Assembly: GCF_914767665.1 (NCBI RefSeq)
Contig: NC_059501.1
Location: forward strand, 3,040,501 to 3,104,500
From: Harmonia axyridis
Taxonomy: Eukaryota > Arthropoda > Insecta > Coleoptera > Coccinellidae
Direction of reading: 5' to 3'
DNA length: 64,000 nucleotides
Shown in pieces: positions 44,111-59,100 of this stretch. Under the pieces are notes generated by a model. It was given only the letters and a program-made list of their open reading frames with translations. It was not told where the DNA came from and ran no database searches. The translations under genes and the position numbers were made by a program. The first letter of the stretch is position 1; each line of letters starts with the position of its first letter.

Positions 44111-47100
44111 GTAAGTTATTCTCAATTATCAATGCTAAATCAAAGTACATTAAACACAAATGTAAGATCCTTATTGTGATTTTCATAAGATTTATCATCT
44201 TTTATTCATTTTTATTGCTTCAATGGTTTGAATATTGTTGATAATACTATTTTTTTTAAATAAAAATTCACTTTTATCTAACTTCTTAAAATTCATAGAG
44301 CATTTCATTTTCTCTCGTATATCTCTGTATTTTACTTCATTATCAATAAAGAATATTTGAATCACAACAAAAACATTTGTAAGATTGTTATTAGATATAT
44401 CAACTCAATATTCATTTTGATGGAATCGATAGTTTGAATAGTTTATTTCAAATTAATGGAGCATCTTTTTATTTTCTAACTCTTTCCATTTGTATTTGAT
44501 ATTTTCTTGATTCTGTATTTTATTTCATTATAAGTGTGAATTTCCTGAGCTTCTGATCTACTTTTTTTTTATTCTTATACTTTTATTTATTTTCAAATTA
44601 TTTTGTATTATACTGAAACAACTGTTTATCATGAATATTGATTGTGTTTATTGGTTTCTTTTTTGTGGTTATTATGTTAATAATTCCAGTTTTCTATCTG
44701 AGTAAATCTATATAATAATGTATACGGAAAATACAATTTTTCCTTGTTGTGATTTTAAACGTCTACCAACTTTCTAGCTGACTTTGGGGTGTCGGCAAAG
44801 AACAAAAACACCCTCCAGAAACATGACACGTTTATTGGCACCCCCTATTGGATGGCACCAGAAGTGGTGATGTGCGAGACATTCCGAGACAACCCCTATG
44901 ACTACAAGGTGGACATCTGGTCGATGGGCATCACGCTCATCGAGTTCGCCCAAATGGAGCCCCCTAATCACGAGATGTCGCCAATGAGGGTGCTCTTGAA
45001 GATACAGAAATCAGATCCACCGAAACTGAATCATCCAGCTAGTTGGTCCAAGGATTTTAACGATTTCGTGGCCAAAGCGCTTGTTAAAGATCCACAAAAG
45101 AGGCCGACTTGTGAGGATCTCTTGAAGCATCCTTTCATCAACTGTAAATTGGATTCCAAGCCAATCAGAGACCTTCTTTTAGAGTATAAGGCGGAGGTTG
45201 TTGAAGAAGAAGTTACAGATGATGATCCAGATGTAAGTAGTGATAATAGGATTTTGATGCTTCGTTTTGGGAGTCTTCAATGGCTGCGTTTGGTATTTGG
45301 TTCAGTATTTCTAATGTAAATCTTTTTAGAAATTTTAACAAGAATATACAAGCAGACTGCTTTTTAAATATCAAAAAAACTTCTTAAATCTCGAATGATT
45401 CATTTGATTGCGCGAATTTGCGATGACGTCAATTTGACGTAAACACGTGTGTCATTTGTATTTCGTTCTTTACTCATTAATTTTCCCTACAGAAGAGTAA
45501 TTGAAAATTTTTTTAAATAACATTGAATCCTAACCTCAAACCTGAATTCCAATGATGTTATTCAAAAACAAGTTTATTATTTACATGAAAATGATCTTCA
45601 CAAATAGAAATTGTTGAATAAATAATGAAAGCACACCCTTTCCCATATGACAATTCACTGTTTATACTTCCAATTGACGTCATTGATTCCACGAGGCGTT
45701 TAATTTCATTTTGGTGTCGTTTTTTGATTTTATGATCTTCCCCTGTTTTTTTATACACATTTATGGGAATTATGTTTGCAAAATTTTTACAACTCGGTGA
45801 ATTTCATTGAATAATTTGGGGGTATTCGAAAAATAATTTTAAAGAGTCCAATGCAATTTTTATTATTTCTTTTACTGTTTTTTTGCTCTTCCTTTTCTGG
45901 AACTGGTTAATCCTTTTCTTGGGTTTGATAATAGGAATTTGCTATCTACATATTTTCTCTTTTTTAATTATGTAAAATGTAATAAATTTTTGATTTGTAA
46001 TTATAATTGACCACAAATTTCCATATATTAATTCATCGATCTCTGTGTATTATACGAACCACAGCGAAGAAAAAGAAGGAAAATGATAAACTGCCTTAAA
46101 TTTGTTGTATTCCATTACGAGTTTTTCAATGTTATAAATTAGCAACTATAAGGTTGTTTTTATGAGTTGACGATAATTTTCAATTTGAAATGCCCAAAGA
46201 AAAATTAAAATTGGTCACTAACTTCATTGTTTAAACTTAAATTGACACTATATTCAGCTTAAAAAAACAACCTGTAGAGGACTTGTAAATTGCTTTAATT
46301 TGAATAGTGAAAACACAGATTCGAGCTGAGATATTTAGACTGCTGCTTTTGTCCACATACTGTCCAAAAATTAATCTTTACCATTATTTTATTTTCCAAC
46401 CATGTCTTCTTCGGGATAATTGGCATAAACCATTCTCGTTAAATGCGTATTGTGCCAGGTTAAATCTACATGTAAGTAAAAAAAAAATCCTCCCCCGCAA
46501 AATTTCCAAATAAAATTTCGTTTCGTTCAAAGACTCCTCGTATTCATCCCAGAAAGTAGTGTGTTGATTGTGTGGTGGGTTTACTTATCTGTTAGTCGTT
46601 ATCGCCACGGTGATAAATACCCAGATTTTAACCTTGAAAACTGTTTCCAGGACAACCGAGCCTCCCAACTTCCTCTTGTGCTAGAGGATGATGCATCGGT
46701 GAGGTTGAGAGCTGACAGTATCAACCAGAAAGGTGAATATTCTGATAAAATGTGATTCTGAAGAGTTGTTGAAACAAATAATTTTAACATAATTATCTTT
46801 ATGCTGATTTTTTATTTTTGTTTTATTTACTTTCATTCTAATTTTTCTATGTGTTTTTGGATGAAGTGTTCAGAACAACTTTTAAATGTTGCCTTCTTGA
46901 CTGAAATTTTTGGAACAAAAACATCATCAGATTAACTTCATATTTTTAGGTTACAACTATAGGACTGTCCAACAAATTCATTAACGAAGTGTGTCCTTCT
47001 CAGTAGCCATATTGTTTCTGTTTTATTGGACTGCCCTATATTACTGTTTACTTCAAAATTTCATTTAAAATATGAAGAAATCAAGAAGGCCACATTTTGT

Positions 47101-50100
47101 CTTGAAAGTACCAGGAATTGATTATTTGGGAAATCCGCTTTAAGGGATTGTATAAATCTCTCTGTCAGAAACTACTTGAAGATCTATACCGGTTCGTTCA
47201 TACTGCTAGCGGCATAGAAAAATCTAGATGTATAAATACCTACGTATTTTGTGTTTCATCGACCAATTCCTAGTACTTCTCTGACAGATATAGTAATAAG
47301 TCATCTGATCGTTTGACATTTCTTCATTTTGATGTTATAGTTTCAGAAGTACGGACTGAAGAAACGAAGACCGTTCCAAACGAAGAGAAAGCAACCAAAA
47401 CTGCACCCGAAGCTTCATCGAGTCATGAAGCAGTTCAACCTACGCCTGAGAAAAAACAGGTTGGTAGACTTGTCAAAAAAAAATTCCGTAGGCTAAGGAA
47501 AATTAGGGGCAAGAAATGTTCAACCTTTACACGGTGGTTTCGTGATAAAGGTCGAGCTTCAAAATTCTAAATTACCTAATATCGTTAAATGTCGAAGACT
47601 GTCTCTTGAACATACGGTATGTTTAGTACTACAGTCTCTTTTGATTTCAAGAAAATGTTATATAATAATGTAATTATTTCTTAGGTTAAGAAAGATGATG
47701 AACCGAAAAGGATATCAAGAGACAAGGGACCAGCCCCGCTACCCCCACTACCCAAGGAACCGCCCCAGGAGCCCAAGGTGGAGAAGGAGAGCACCCCTCC
47801 TCCTCCACCCCCTCCCCCGGTCGTAATACCTGCCTTACCCACGCCCCCTTCGTCCCCAATGACTCCACCGGATACTCCCCCTAACGACAGGTTACCACAA
47901 CCTCAGTTGCCTGAAGTCGTTCCGGAAATAAGAGGGGAGGCCGGAGAGGGACCGTCCAATCAGATGGAGATGGAGGAGGTCGCCAACATTCCCCTCCCGC
48001 CGAGCATGCCGGGCGATAGTTTGGACGTCTCCTCGAAGGGAGGACACTTCGCGAGAAGTCCGCCTATGGAGGGTGGAGCTAAAGTGAGGCAGGCCGATAT
48101 GGTTACCGTGAACAGCACGGTGGGCTCTGTGAAGAGTTTCGAGGTAGCTTCACCATCAGACAAGAACCGTATGAACACTTCGACGATAACGATCAATTCA
48201 GATCCTCCGGATCTGTCCAACAGTTTGGCTTCCAATATAAGTCAGGTGAGCATGAACATAATAAATTTGAAGAAAATGTAGTTGTCACTATACGGTTGAC
48301 ACTTTACGGTTAAAATAGATCTACCTGGAAAGGCAGACTTTGTGAAAGGCACTTCACACAGACGGAGTCTCAAGCGGTATATACCTCAGAGTGATAAACA
48401 GAGATAGAGGGAGCAAATTTTGTCCCCTACATGAACTATCAAATTAAACATGAAGCGCACGGAAATGAAAACATATCAGTGACACGATATTCCACTCAAT
48501 TCGCGAGTTTCTCCACAAAGAACGCACTTCTTATGTCCCATAGTGAATCAATGTTTCAAATCAACTCGAAATATATTTAGATGAATACCTTAATATATCA
48601 GAAATTCAGAAAACAAACTTCAAGCGCGCCAAACGACGTGAAACAACGGATGACACTAGGAGAGCAATAGTTGCCAAACCTTGGATTTCAGCAGGTAGAT
48701 ACAGAAAATAATAAATATTCTGCATACTATAAATTCGACAATTAGGAAAAATATCTGATTCCAAATATTCAAATTTGCATATTCAATTGGGAATCACTCA
48801 CTATTTCATTGAATATAATATAAATTCATAACGATATAGTGAAATTGTGGATTTGAAAATATATCACAACTGACAACGTAATCTAACCATGTTGGGGATA
48901 TGTGAAAAATGCGTATACTCCCTCTACCTATGCTTATTACTGTATGGTTTATACGAAGCAAGTTACCTGAAATATTGGAAACCGCTCTGAGACTCGGCGA
49001 TATACGGATCATACCCTATATGAATACAGTTGGTATATCGGATACGTCATCAGTGACGTCATGCCGGGCACTTACTAATCCTTCCATATGGAATGCTCGG
49101 TGCACAGGGAATAAAATATTTAACTTGATATACGCTCTATTAGTGTGACATCACACACCGCCATTTTTGGTTCTCCTGTCGGTGTTCGGAATCCAAACAA
49201 ATAAATTGTCATTCAAATTAGTACGGTGTCGTTGAAGGAATTGGCTTATTTTCATAAATAGGAGTATTTGAGGAACGATTTCAGTATTAATTGATAGACA
49301 GAAGGAACGAGGTTAATACCAGTAAGTTTGAATCCTGTATCATTCCCCAGATTTTGTAAAAAGCCGCGTTTATTAGTTGAACTTCAAGTTCGAACTTACT
49401 GGCATTAATCTCGTGCCTTCTGTCTATCAATTAATAGTAAAATCGTTCCTTAAATAATCTTATTTATCAAAATAAGCCAATTTGTTTGTTTGGATTCCGA
49501 ACACTGACAGGAGAACTAAAATGGCGATGTGTGACGTCATCACAAATAGAGCGTATTGCTTAAGCGAATCGGTGCACATGATCATTAATATAAAATCAAC
49601 TCGTAGAGTATAGAATTACTATAGCATTCTATGTTCTAAGGATCAACTAATCTAAAGTTCTGTATTTCCCCCCCCCCCTTCCACAGGTAACAGTGGTAAC
49701 GACGCACCCGCCCGTATTGATAGACAACACGCAATGCTCGTCCAGGACCTCGACCTCGCCCAGCAACAACAGCGTGAGCGAGGTCGTGATCGTGGCGAAC
49801 GAGACGAACAAGACTCACATCGAGTCCTCCTCGGACGACGAGTGCTTCCCCTCCCTCGACTCTCTGGAGTACCCTCCTCCCAGTGAATTCCGCGACGGCA
49901 GCGCCACCTGCGCGGCCAGGGTGGCGAAGAAGCTGGACGAGAGCGAAGTGCTGATAGTGGACAGCAGCTATCTGATCAACGACTCGGGTCTGGACGTGTC
50001 TGAGGACAACTCGAGGCTGTTGGACACGAGTCACGTGTCCGTCGTCAAGATTGACGAGAAGGAGGTGCAGGTGAAGGATTCAAAGTCGTACATGGGGGGC

Positions 50101-53100
50101 AAGGATGCGTACCGTGGTTCCACCAGCGATTTGTCCAACACTTCTTCAGGTAGGTGGCTTTGTCTCGGTTGTGCATACTTCGAATTCGGTATTGTCGGTA
50201 TTTTCCTTTTATACACTGCGCAAAAAAATTAACGCACATTCTGAAAATCTCAATTTTAATGAAAGTTAACTCTACATTGACTTTATAACTTATTTTTTAT
50301 GTTCTCTCGGGAAGGTTTTGAACGAAACAAGACACATTAAATGGAAGAAAAATTCAGGATTTCACCGAATCATATGTGAAAGAAGAGAAATAAACAATTT
50401 TCAAAATACTGGAATGCTGATAAGTGATTTAATACTTGGTATTTCCACCCCTTGCGTTAATTACAGCTCGGCAACGACGGTTCATACTCAAAATGAGTGA
50501 TCTTAAAATGTTCTGATCTAATCCTTCCCAGATTTCTCTGAGTTGGATTCCTAAGTCATTAAGAGTAGCTGGATGATTTCTGAACTTCTCAGCCTTCTAT
50601 TGAGGTTGTCCCAAACCTTCTCAATCGGATTGAGATCTGGACTTCTTGCTGGCCATTCCATTCGAGAGACTTCAACCTCTTCAAGGTACTCCTGAACGAT
50701 GCGTGCACGATGGGGTCTGGCATTATCGTCCTTAAAAATGAAATTTTCACCAATGTATGGGGCTAATGGCACTACATGCTCTTCAAGAATGTTCCTTATA
50801 TACCTATCAGCATTCATAGCTCCATTATCAACGACCACTAGGTCTGTGCGAGCAGTCAAAGATATTCCACTCCATACCATAATCGATCCTCCCCCGAAAC
50901 CAGTAGTATTCAGGAAATTGCACTGAGCATATCTTTCATGTGGACGTCTGTATACAAGGGAACGTCGATCACAATGGTAGAGGCAGAATCTAGACTCATC
51001 TGTGAAGAGAACTCTTTCCCAATCAGCCTCATCCCAATGGATATGCTCTCGCAAAATCAAAACGCGCCCTTCGATGGGCTAGGGTAAGAGTTGGGCCTCT
51101 TGCCGCGACACGAGGCCTTAAATCATATTCTCTGAGGCGATTTCTTATTGCCTGAGTGCTAATTTGCACCCCATGAGTTTGCTCAAGCTGATTTTGAAGG
51201 AGGCGAGCGATTGCAAACCGTTGTCTCAACGAAGAAACTCTCAAGTAACGTTCTTCAATAGCAGTTGTTATCCGTGGTCTACCCTGTCCTGGTCTTCGGA
51301 CATTCATACCTGTCTCCCTGAATCGCTGCAACATTCTGGACACAAACAAGGAGCATAAGAAAAATAATGTTACATATTCTGAGAAAAAAAAAAGATAACA
51401 AAAAATGCTCAGTCAGTCAAAATAATGAGATAATGATTCTATGACTATGTGGTTGTGGCCTCCCCTGATAGTTGAAGGACTATCAATCAATCTTTAGTGC
51501 TTTGAATAGTGAATTTCTATGGACAAAACTGTCAGTAAAAAGTATTTGAGATAATTATTCAAGGTTCTTTATCAAAAATGTTACCCTTTGAGTATCCAGT
51601 TGGACATTCAAAGTAACTTTGAATACTGTGAAGTAAACTAGTAAACAAAGCGCAAGCGTTAGACATACTTTTGACGCTTGTATCAAGTATGAAATTCATA
51701 CCCTAAAATGTCAAAATGCAGGACAGGACGTCCAACACAATTTTAAAGACATATCTCAAAGCAAGGGACAGTTCCATAGTGCTTTTTGTAACACTGTGTG
51801 TTTTGTTGCTTTTTTTTTTATACTGCAAAAGTGATATCAATTTCTTAGCAATTTATGAACAAAAAATGACCTCAAAAATAAATCCAAGGCTCGAAAATTT
51901 GTTTGTACCTCTGCTGCGCCCTATGAAAATTTGATTTGCTTTTGTCTGAGCGCAAACTCTATTTATTTACTTTCTCACGATACAATGCAATATCTAAAGC
52001 TAATGGATAATGTTGAGATTTCAGATAAGTATACATATTTGAACATTACTTAAGTTCAAATGCATTATGTGTAAACTGATTTAACAGAACTGAAGTGTAT
52101 TTCTCTCTAATTTCTACTGCAAGAATTAACTCATGAGCCATATTTTTCAAAATCATTTTCAATAATAATCTTTTGAAATGAAAATTTTTATAACATTAAT
52201 ATCGCCTTTTTTCTGATTTCAATAGAGGAGAGTGTCAATAATTTTCATTTCAATTTATAAGCAATATAATTTCTGAATTTTACTCGGAATGACACCTCAA
52301 ACTTTCATATTCAATAACTTTTAGAGTTGAATCAGAAAGAGTAGCAGGCATTTCGCAATGATGAGCGAATTTCAATTTGTTTTTTCAATATTCAGGATTG
52401 GACCATTTTAATATAATTTCGCACTCATACCCTCATTTTTTGGTTCATTATTTATGAGTGATTCAAGCCATTCTTCGCAGTTTGGAATGTGTAGACTCCA
52501 AAAAATAGAAAAAAACCGTCTTTCTGCCATCCAGAATTTTCCTCGGTTTTGGGCTTTTTGTAAGAGATTTGTTGAAAGAAATATTTGCTATACGTCATTT
52601 ATCCTCCTATCTCGAATTCTGAAGGCCAATCAGAGAATCAAATTGAAAAGAAATTGTCAGGAACTAGGCGATATACATATTTATTTATTTTTTTTATTTA
52701 TTTATTGAACGGCAAGCCAATTTACAATTAAATAGAAAGATACAAAGTAAAAATACATGTGCACACATTAATGTAATCATAGGATGAATACAAACAAAAG
52801 GAGAGAGAAAAAAAAACAACAATTACAACCTTCTAACAGCTCTTCTAAAGGAAGCCAAGGTTCAATCGAACAGCTCAAGTTTGTTGCTGTGAGTGTTTGC
52901 GCTGATGTCATTGTTTTATTGAGAGACTCATTTTGTCCATAATTCGTTCTGCAGAAAGGAATCTTGAAAATGTCACTATTTCTATTTATTCTAACATTTA
53001 CTGAGAGCGGGACAAGTTCAACAATTTGAGGACAATCGATACAGCCATTGATAATCTTACGGAGGAACACCAGACCGATCTCCAATCTTCTATGTGTTAA

Positions 53101-56100
53101 AGTGTTTAAGTTCAGAGTTTCTAGCATTCGTGGGTAAAAATATTCATCTCTATTCACTCTCATGCTATAGCCAGAGTACCTCAAGAACTTATTTTGGGTA
53201 CTCTCTAAGAGTATATAATCGTGAAACTGAAATATTTATTGCTACTACAGTAATAAATAATTCAGTATTCTTTACCGCAATGCTCTAGCCTAAATATTAG
53301 AGTTGCTTAAACCAGCATCAGTAGTTGTAAAAGAGAGAAAAGGGAACACACCTGAAACAGGCATTATGTAGTATTGCGCAGTATTGACATGAGAATTCCT
53401 CGAATTCTTCCTGAACCTCTTCATGAATGAAGCCATCCGATAAGATATAATTCGGTGTCTTCTTCCCCGTCGAGTATGCTTCGTCCGATAACCCTTATCG
53501 GCCCCATTGTTGTCACAGCCCGCTCGAAACCAAAACCAATTAATTCTCTGTTAAAGTTTGCACACTTTTCAAACACGGGCCAATTAACCAACCGATTGTT
53601 TATCCGCATTTCTTCTTCGATAAGTCTTATCCCGTTCACGTTCCTGAAAATACGTAGTCAGTTCGTGGCTAACCTAAGATGCGCTCGACATGCCCGCGGG
53701 TTCCGTAAAGAAGTGCAAGAGGTGCCACATCGCGCCCAGGATAGGGCTGCGATGCGTCAAGTGCGAGAGCGTGATGCATACGGGGTGTCTCAAGTATTTC
53801 TCGAACGTGGTGAGGGTGAACGACACTCAGATGATATGTTGCGAGATCCCAGCGGACAGTCACTACGTGAACATGGAGGAGAAGCAGCCGGAAGATTCTA
53901 CCATATCGCTGTTGAAACAGTCCATCCAAGATAAGGAACTTACCATCGAGGCGCTTCAGAGGAACATAGAACTCCTTCAGGAACGGTTGAAAGATAGGGA
54001 AACGTCGGATAGTGACAATATGGCGGTTAGAAATGAAGCGCCATCTGCAACGCCACCGTTGCCGGTTAAGCAGAGAACTGTTCTGCAAAAAGAAGACGCC
54101 GCAGCGCCCCCGGTGCCAGTAAAACAGAGGAAGAGTCATCAAGTCCGTAAACAGCAGAAAAGTACCGAAGACAGAAATAAAGATAAATTCGAAGAAACAC
54201 ATTGTTACATGAGTGCTGTCAACGGGTTTTATCCTACATCTTCTTCGGTGGAAGAAGAAAGACTCAAGCCTCCATCCAAAGAGGTCCTCAAGGCTCCTCT
54301 GCTATCTTTGAACCAACAAAAAGTCTGCAGTATCATCACGACCAACAACTCTAGAGCGTCTTCGTCTAGTAGCATAGGGGACGTGGTGCTCAAGGCTCCT
54401 CTTCCACCTCTTCGAAGGAAGGGATCCTCGCACTCCCTCGTAGGAAATCCATCGTTTCAAATGGCGCCCTCGAAGGCCCAGAAAATGTCTTCTTTGTTCA
54501 TGGTCAAACTGGGCACCCTCAAGAAATCTCTGCTGATAAATGAAGATTCGTTGAAGAGAAACTCTAAAAAGTTCTTGACCGATTGGACCAAAGGTTCCAA
54601 CGGTTTCTTGTCCACCAGAAGAAACTCGGTGAATAAACTGCTGTCCTCCAAGACTTACAACTCGGTGTTGAAAGAGTTGCCAACCGTGAAGAGAAAGTAC
54701 ACGGTTAGATCGTTCAAAAGCGAAGAATCCTTGTGTTCTTCTTCGGGAAACAGGAAGTCCATGTTGTACACGGATAGGATCGATGGATGCCTGCGCCAAA
54801 ACGGAGGAGACTTTGGCCTTTTCGATACTGCTGCGGAGCAGCAGAGGTACTTTTTATGGTCCAGTGAAAGACCACTTAGAGGTGAAGGTGGAACATCCAA
54901 CGAGAAGCAAGATTCGCCGTCTTTTGGGAGAGATAGAGCGAAAGATAAGACCTTGGAGGTACCACCCTTGTATTTCAAGCATAATCCCTTACAGATGGAA
55001 AACACCAAAGCCAGTTGCGAATCTTTGTTGGCTTCTAAAGAGAGGGTGAAACCAGTCGTGCCACCCAAAAGGAGAAACTTATTGAAAAAGCAACTGGCAG
55101 ATGAAGGGGTGGAAGTTAACTTAAAGAACAAGAAATCTGATGGTAGTAAAAGGAATGAGCATAGTTTAGAGGCAACTGGAGAGGATGTGAATATAAAGTT
55201 GGCCAAAAACGATAGGGAAGTAGATACAGGGGATTTTGGTGGTGTGAAGGACCAAGCTGTGGGTGATTCAACGGTTCCGTTAAAGGTTCCAAAGAGGAAC
55301 TTGGTGCAGAATAGGTTGACTCCGCAAATGGCGCAACAGATCAGTAACGCTTTGTGTAAAAGGGCTAAGGGCGTACCAGATAGGAGGTTATTGGGTAATT
55401 TTCGTTTATATTTTCAGGTCCCTGAAATTCCACACATCGTGATTAGAGAAGAGCGATATTTCACGAACTGTGATTTAATCACTGATTTCAGAATGTCACA
55501 GGTAGTCACTGTTCCGAAAAACGAATACAGAGCGTGACGGGATCACAGTTTGAACATTTCACAAATCTTTTCAGGGCATATCATCGTCCGTTGCAATCGT
55601 AAATTATGAAGGCAGCCTGATATTTTTATTGCTTCGCAACCTTTTTCGACTAACATAATTGCATATTTTTATGACAATCCCAGCATCGTAGGCAACTTCG
55701 CCTACTTTAGGAAATATTTTTGTAGGACTAGTTAAACAATAAATACTTGCTACAAACAAATAATAACTACTGAATTACTGCATAATTGGTGGTGGCAATA
55801 TAATTCTAATTTTATGCTTATCTTTGATAAACAACCCCAAAGAAATTCTTTCTATATTGAAGTTGCCGACCGAAGCAATAAATGGTACTCTGTATTATAA
55901 AAAAATAAACGAAAACACGTCAGAGACATAATAATAATAGGCGAAAGAATAATAACAGGCGAAAGACCAGCAATTTGGGCTTTCTTCACAAAAGTTGGTG
56001 GAAATTATGCTACTTGTAATTTATGCAAGTTGAAATTATTTTTCAAAACCACCTCTTCAAATTTGAGGAAACATTTGAAAAATCGATATCCTTCTGTTAC

Positions 56101-59100
56101 GTTCCTAACTAAATCTGAAATGAGGAAAAGAGTTGAAAATGTAAGAAAAATGGATGTTTTCATAATAATTTTTCATTAATTTTGCTTTGAATGATAAGAG
56201 TGACCAATTCGAGTTGCAAAGATAAACGAACTAAGGTTTGGGTGATTCATACAAATATTAATAACAAGCAACCTAAACAGTGATCACGTCACGCTTTAAT
56301 TTCACTGATATCATAAAGTAACGTTCACGTTTCACGGTATCGCTCCTCTCTAATCTTGATCAAATCTCAGTGGTATATAAATTTAGAGATCTAGCAGACC
56401 GGTCAACAAGGACACCCACGAGCTAACCTCAATTTTTTTTCCAGGTAAAACCAACAGCACCAAGAGCGACTACAGCGACGAGCTGCGGGGTACCTCCATC
56501 ATCCTAGACGGTTCCCCCTCCACTCCAACCGGCACCCACAAGCTGAACGGCCAGGTGGTCAGGTCCTCGAGTCAGGACGAGGTCAGAAAGAAGAACAGCC
56601 TGAACGGCAAGCTCTACCATCAGGACACCTACGAGATAGCGTTATCGGATAAGTCTCAGAGCGACTCGGGCTCGCTGAGGAGCAACGATTCGCACCGAAG
56701 ACCTATTTCAGGCGCTAGCAAGAGCATAGAGCAGTCTGACATAGAGAGCGTGTCCATAGCTAGCCACGATAGCAAGGGGAGCACCAACAAGGAGGGTGGT
56801 GCTGAGGGGGAAGATGGAGAAGAAGGTAATGTGTTAAAACATTATCTTAGTTGCTTTATATTCATTTGAAGTATCTAAATTACTGTGTCTGTTCGAAGAG
56901 AGCTGTATCTAGTAACTTAAAAAGTGTTATAGATACCGAGAAGTATCTGAGATGTTTTTTGACAATTATCTGAGTTACTTCATGGTAACTTATAAAAACT
57001 TATGGTTAATTTGAAGTATATATGTTGCTGATACTTTTCTAAAGAGACAGTATCTAGTATCTTAAAAGGATCATAGTTAGTGTCTCAGATATTTTCCGAA
57101 ATGTAGTTGAGCTACTCGATAATCACTTGGTTAATTTTAAGTATCTTAGCTCCTTTAATTTTTGTCAAAAAGTAACTGGTATCTATGATACTTTCAAAAA
57201 GGAATAAGGTCAAGCAATTTAAAAAGTATCACTGAAAGTATCTAAGGTTTACTGAAAAGTATCTTAGCCACCATACTTAGTAGTAGTAGTAGACACTTAG
57301 TATGTAGGTTAGGTGAGGTAAAAAAACTATATCTTATGGACATATCAGAAAGTAATTTTAGATGAGGTACTTGCGTCTCAAGTATAATAAGATAATAACC
57401 AGAGTGGCAACAATGCATTCCTAACCTAGCGAGCAAGTAAGCTGGTACATTGTTGTCACATCAGTGACTTCTCAACGTAAAATTAAATTTCTTTGTTATT
57501 TGAAGGTTAGGTTAGGTATCTAGTAACTAAAAAAGTGTTATAGATACCGAGAAGTATCTGAGATGTTTTTTGACAACTATCTGAGTTACTTCATGGTAAC
57601 TTATAAAAACTTATGGTTAATTTGAAGTATATATGTTGCTGATACTTTTCTAAAGAGACAGTATCTAGTATCTTAAAAGGATCATAAGCTAGTGTCTCCG
57701 ATATTTTCCGAAATGTAGTTGAGCTACTCGATAATAACTTGGTTAATTTTAAGTATCTTAGCTTCTATAATTTTTGTCAAAAAGTAACTGGTATCTATGA
57801 TACTTTCAAAAAGGAATGAGGTCAAGCAATTTAAAAATTATCACTGAAAGTATCTAAGGTTTACTGAAAAGTATCTTAGCCACCATACTTATTAGTAGTA
57901 GTAGGCACTTAGTATGTAGGTTAGGTGAGGTAAAAAAACTGTATCTTATGGACATATCAGAAAGTAATTTTAGATAAGATATTTGAGTCCCAAGTATAAT
58001 AAAATAATAACCAAAGTGGCAACAATGTATTCCTAACCTAGCGAACAAGTAGGCTGGTACATCATCAGTGACTTCTCAACGTAAAATTAAATTTTTTTGT
58101 TATTTCAAGGTTTGGTCGTCCTTAGGAAGAGAACACCCAAGACTAAGGAGACAACGCTGAGTAATTTCAACAGAAAGACGAGGAAGCGGACTCGGAAGTT
58201 TGTGATTGACGGCGTTGTCATCACAACGACTACCAGTAAGGTATGTAAATCCAGGTTTTCATTACGTAGAACACGCATAAGTTTTTGGTGGCTATTTGGT
58301 TGAGGTTGTTTCAGATTTTGACTCCTATTTGTCGTTGCTAACTGTCAATACAGTTCAACCTAACCTAAATTATGAACTAAACCTATTCACCATGCTTTTT
58401 TCGTGCCTATTTTTGTGGATATTCTTGGCTATACTTCTCCGATGGCATGCTTTTCCACAGTAGGTTCATATCTTGAATACCCCGATTGGGTTCGTTAATA
58501 GACTAAATTTGAATGGGGGTTTCATAAATATTAAAAACCCCCTATCACATAAGGCATTTTTCGTGTCTATCTAGACGACTATTTCTGGGCTGATTTTTGT
58601 AGACGTCTGGCACGATCACACTATACTGTTTTTACGTTTGCTTGAGGGCTTATTTAGAACTGCAAACGTTTGAAGTTATTTTGGAGATTATACATATGTT
58701 AGAGAGATTAATATCTGATTTTCAGTATTAAACATTCATACGGTCAACAAAACATGAAATGAAAGCTGTTATAGACTAATTTAAGTTGCACCGCGTCAAA
58801 CAGATAAAAAACTGCCTTGGATTTTGAGATTTAGGGGCAAAAGTTCCGTTGGACTTTGTACTTGACTGGATCGTCAAAAATAAGCCTGAAATAGGCCTCA
58901 GAAATAGACACGAAAAAGGCATAGAGTGGTTCAGGGTTGAAATAACAATTGCAAGCTTGACGCGAAATTTCGTATTGAACAGAACCACAGAAAATTCTAG
59001 CTGAATATAACAAAAAAAATCCATAAATTTGTATATGTAAAATAATCACTGGAATGTTCATGCCGAATTACAGGAGGATCGTATCAACAACAATGACGTT

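Noticed and set aside
49636..50034. A 132-residue reverse frame opposite Slik exon 6
   Set aside because: It is a shadow of the GC-richer coding exon: the forward frame has the conserved order and clean splice sites, and the reverse frame has no recognisable motif.
54302..55206. Long reverse frames opposite the nested gene
   Set aside because: They lie opposite the 615-residue forward ORF and show no domain; they reflect its codon composition.
55394..55419. A possible intron in the nested gene (GGTAATTTTCG ... TATTTTCAG)
   Set aside because: Only about 27 nt would be removed, far below the usual minimum for an insect intron, and the frame is open without removal.
57500..57518. TTAGG-type telomere repeat (GGTTAGGTTAGG)
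   Set aside because: Only two units, inside a tandem duplication in an intron; chance or minor sequence drift is sufficient.
57242..58048. Two similar 64-residue reverse frames (MLARLG and MFARLG)
   Set aside because: They are the two copies of the 601-bp intron duplication; no conserved motif and the codons differ without a coding pattern.
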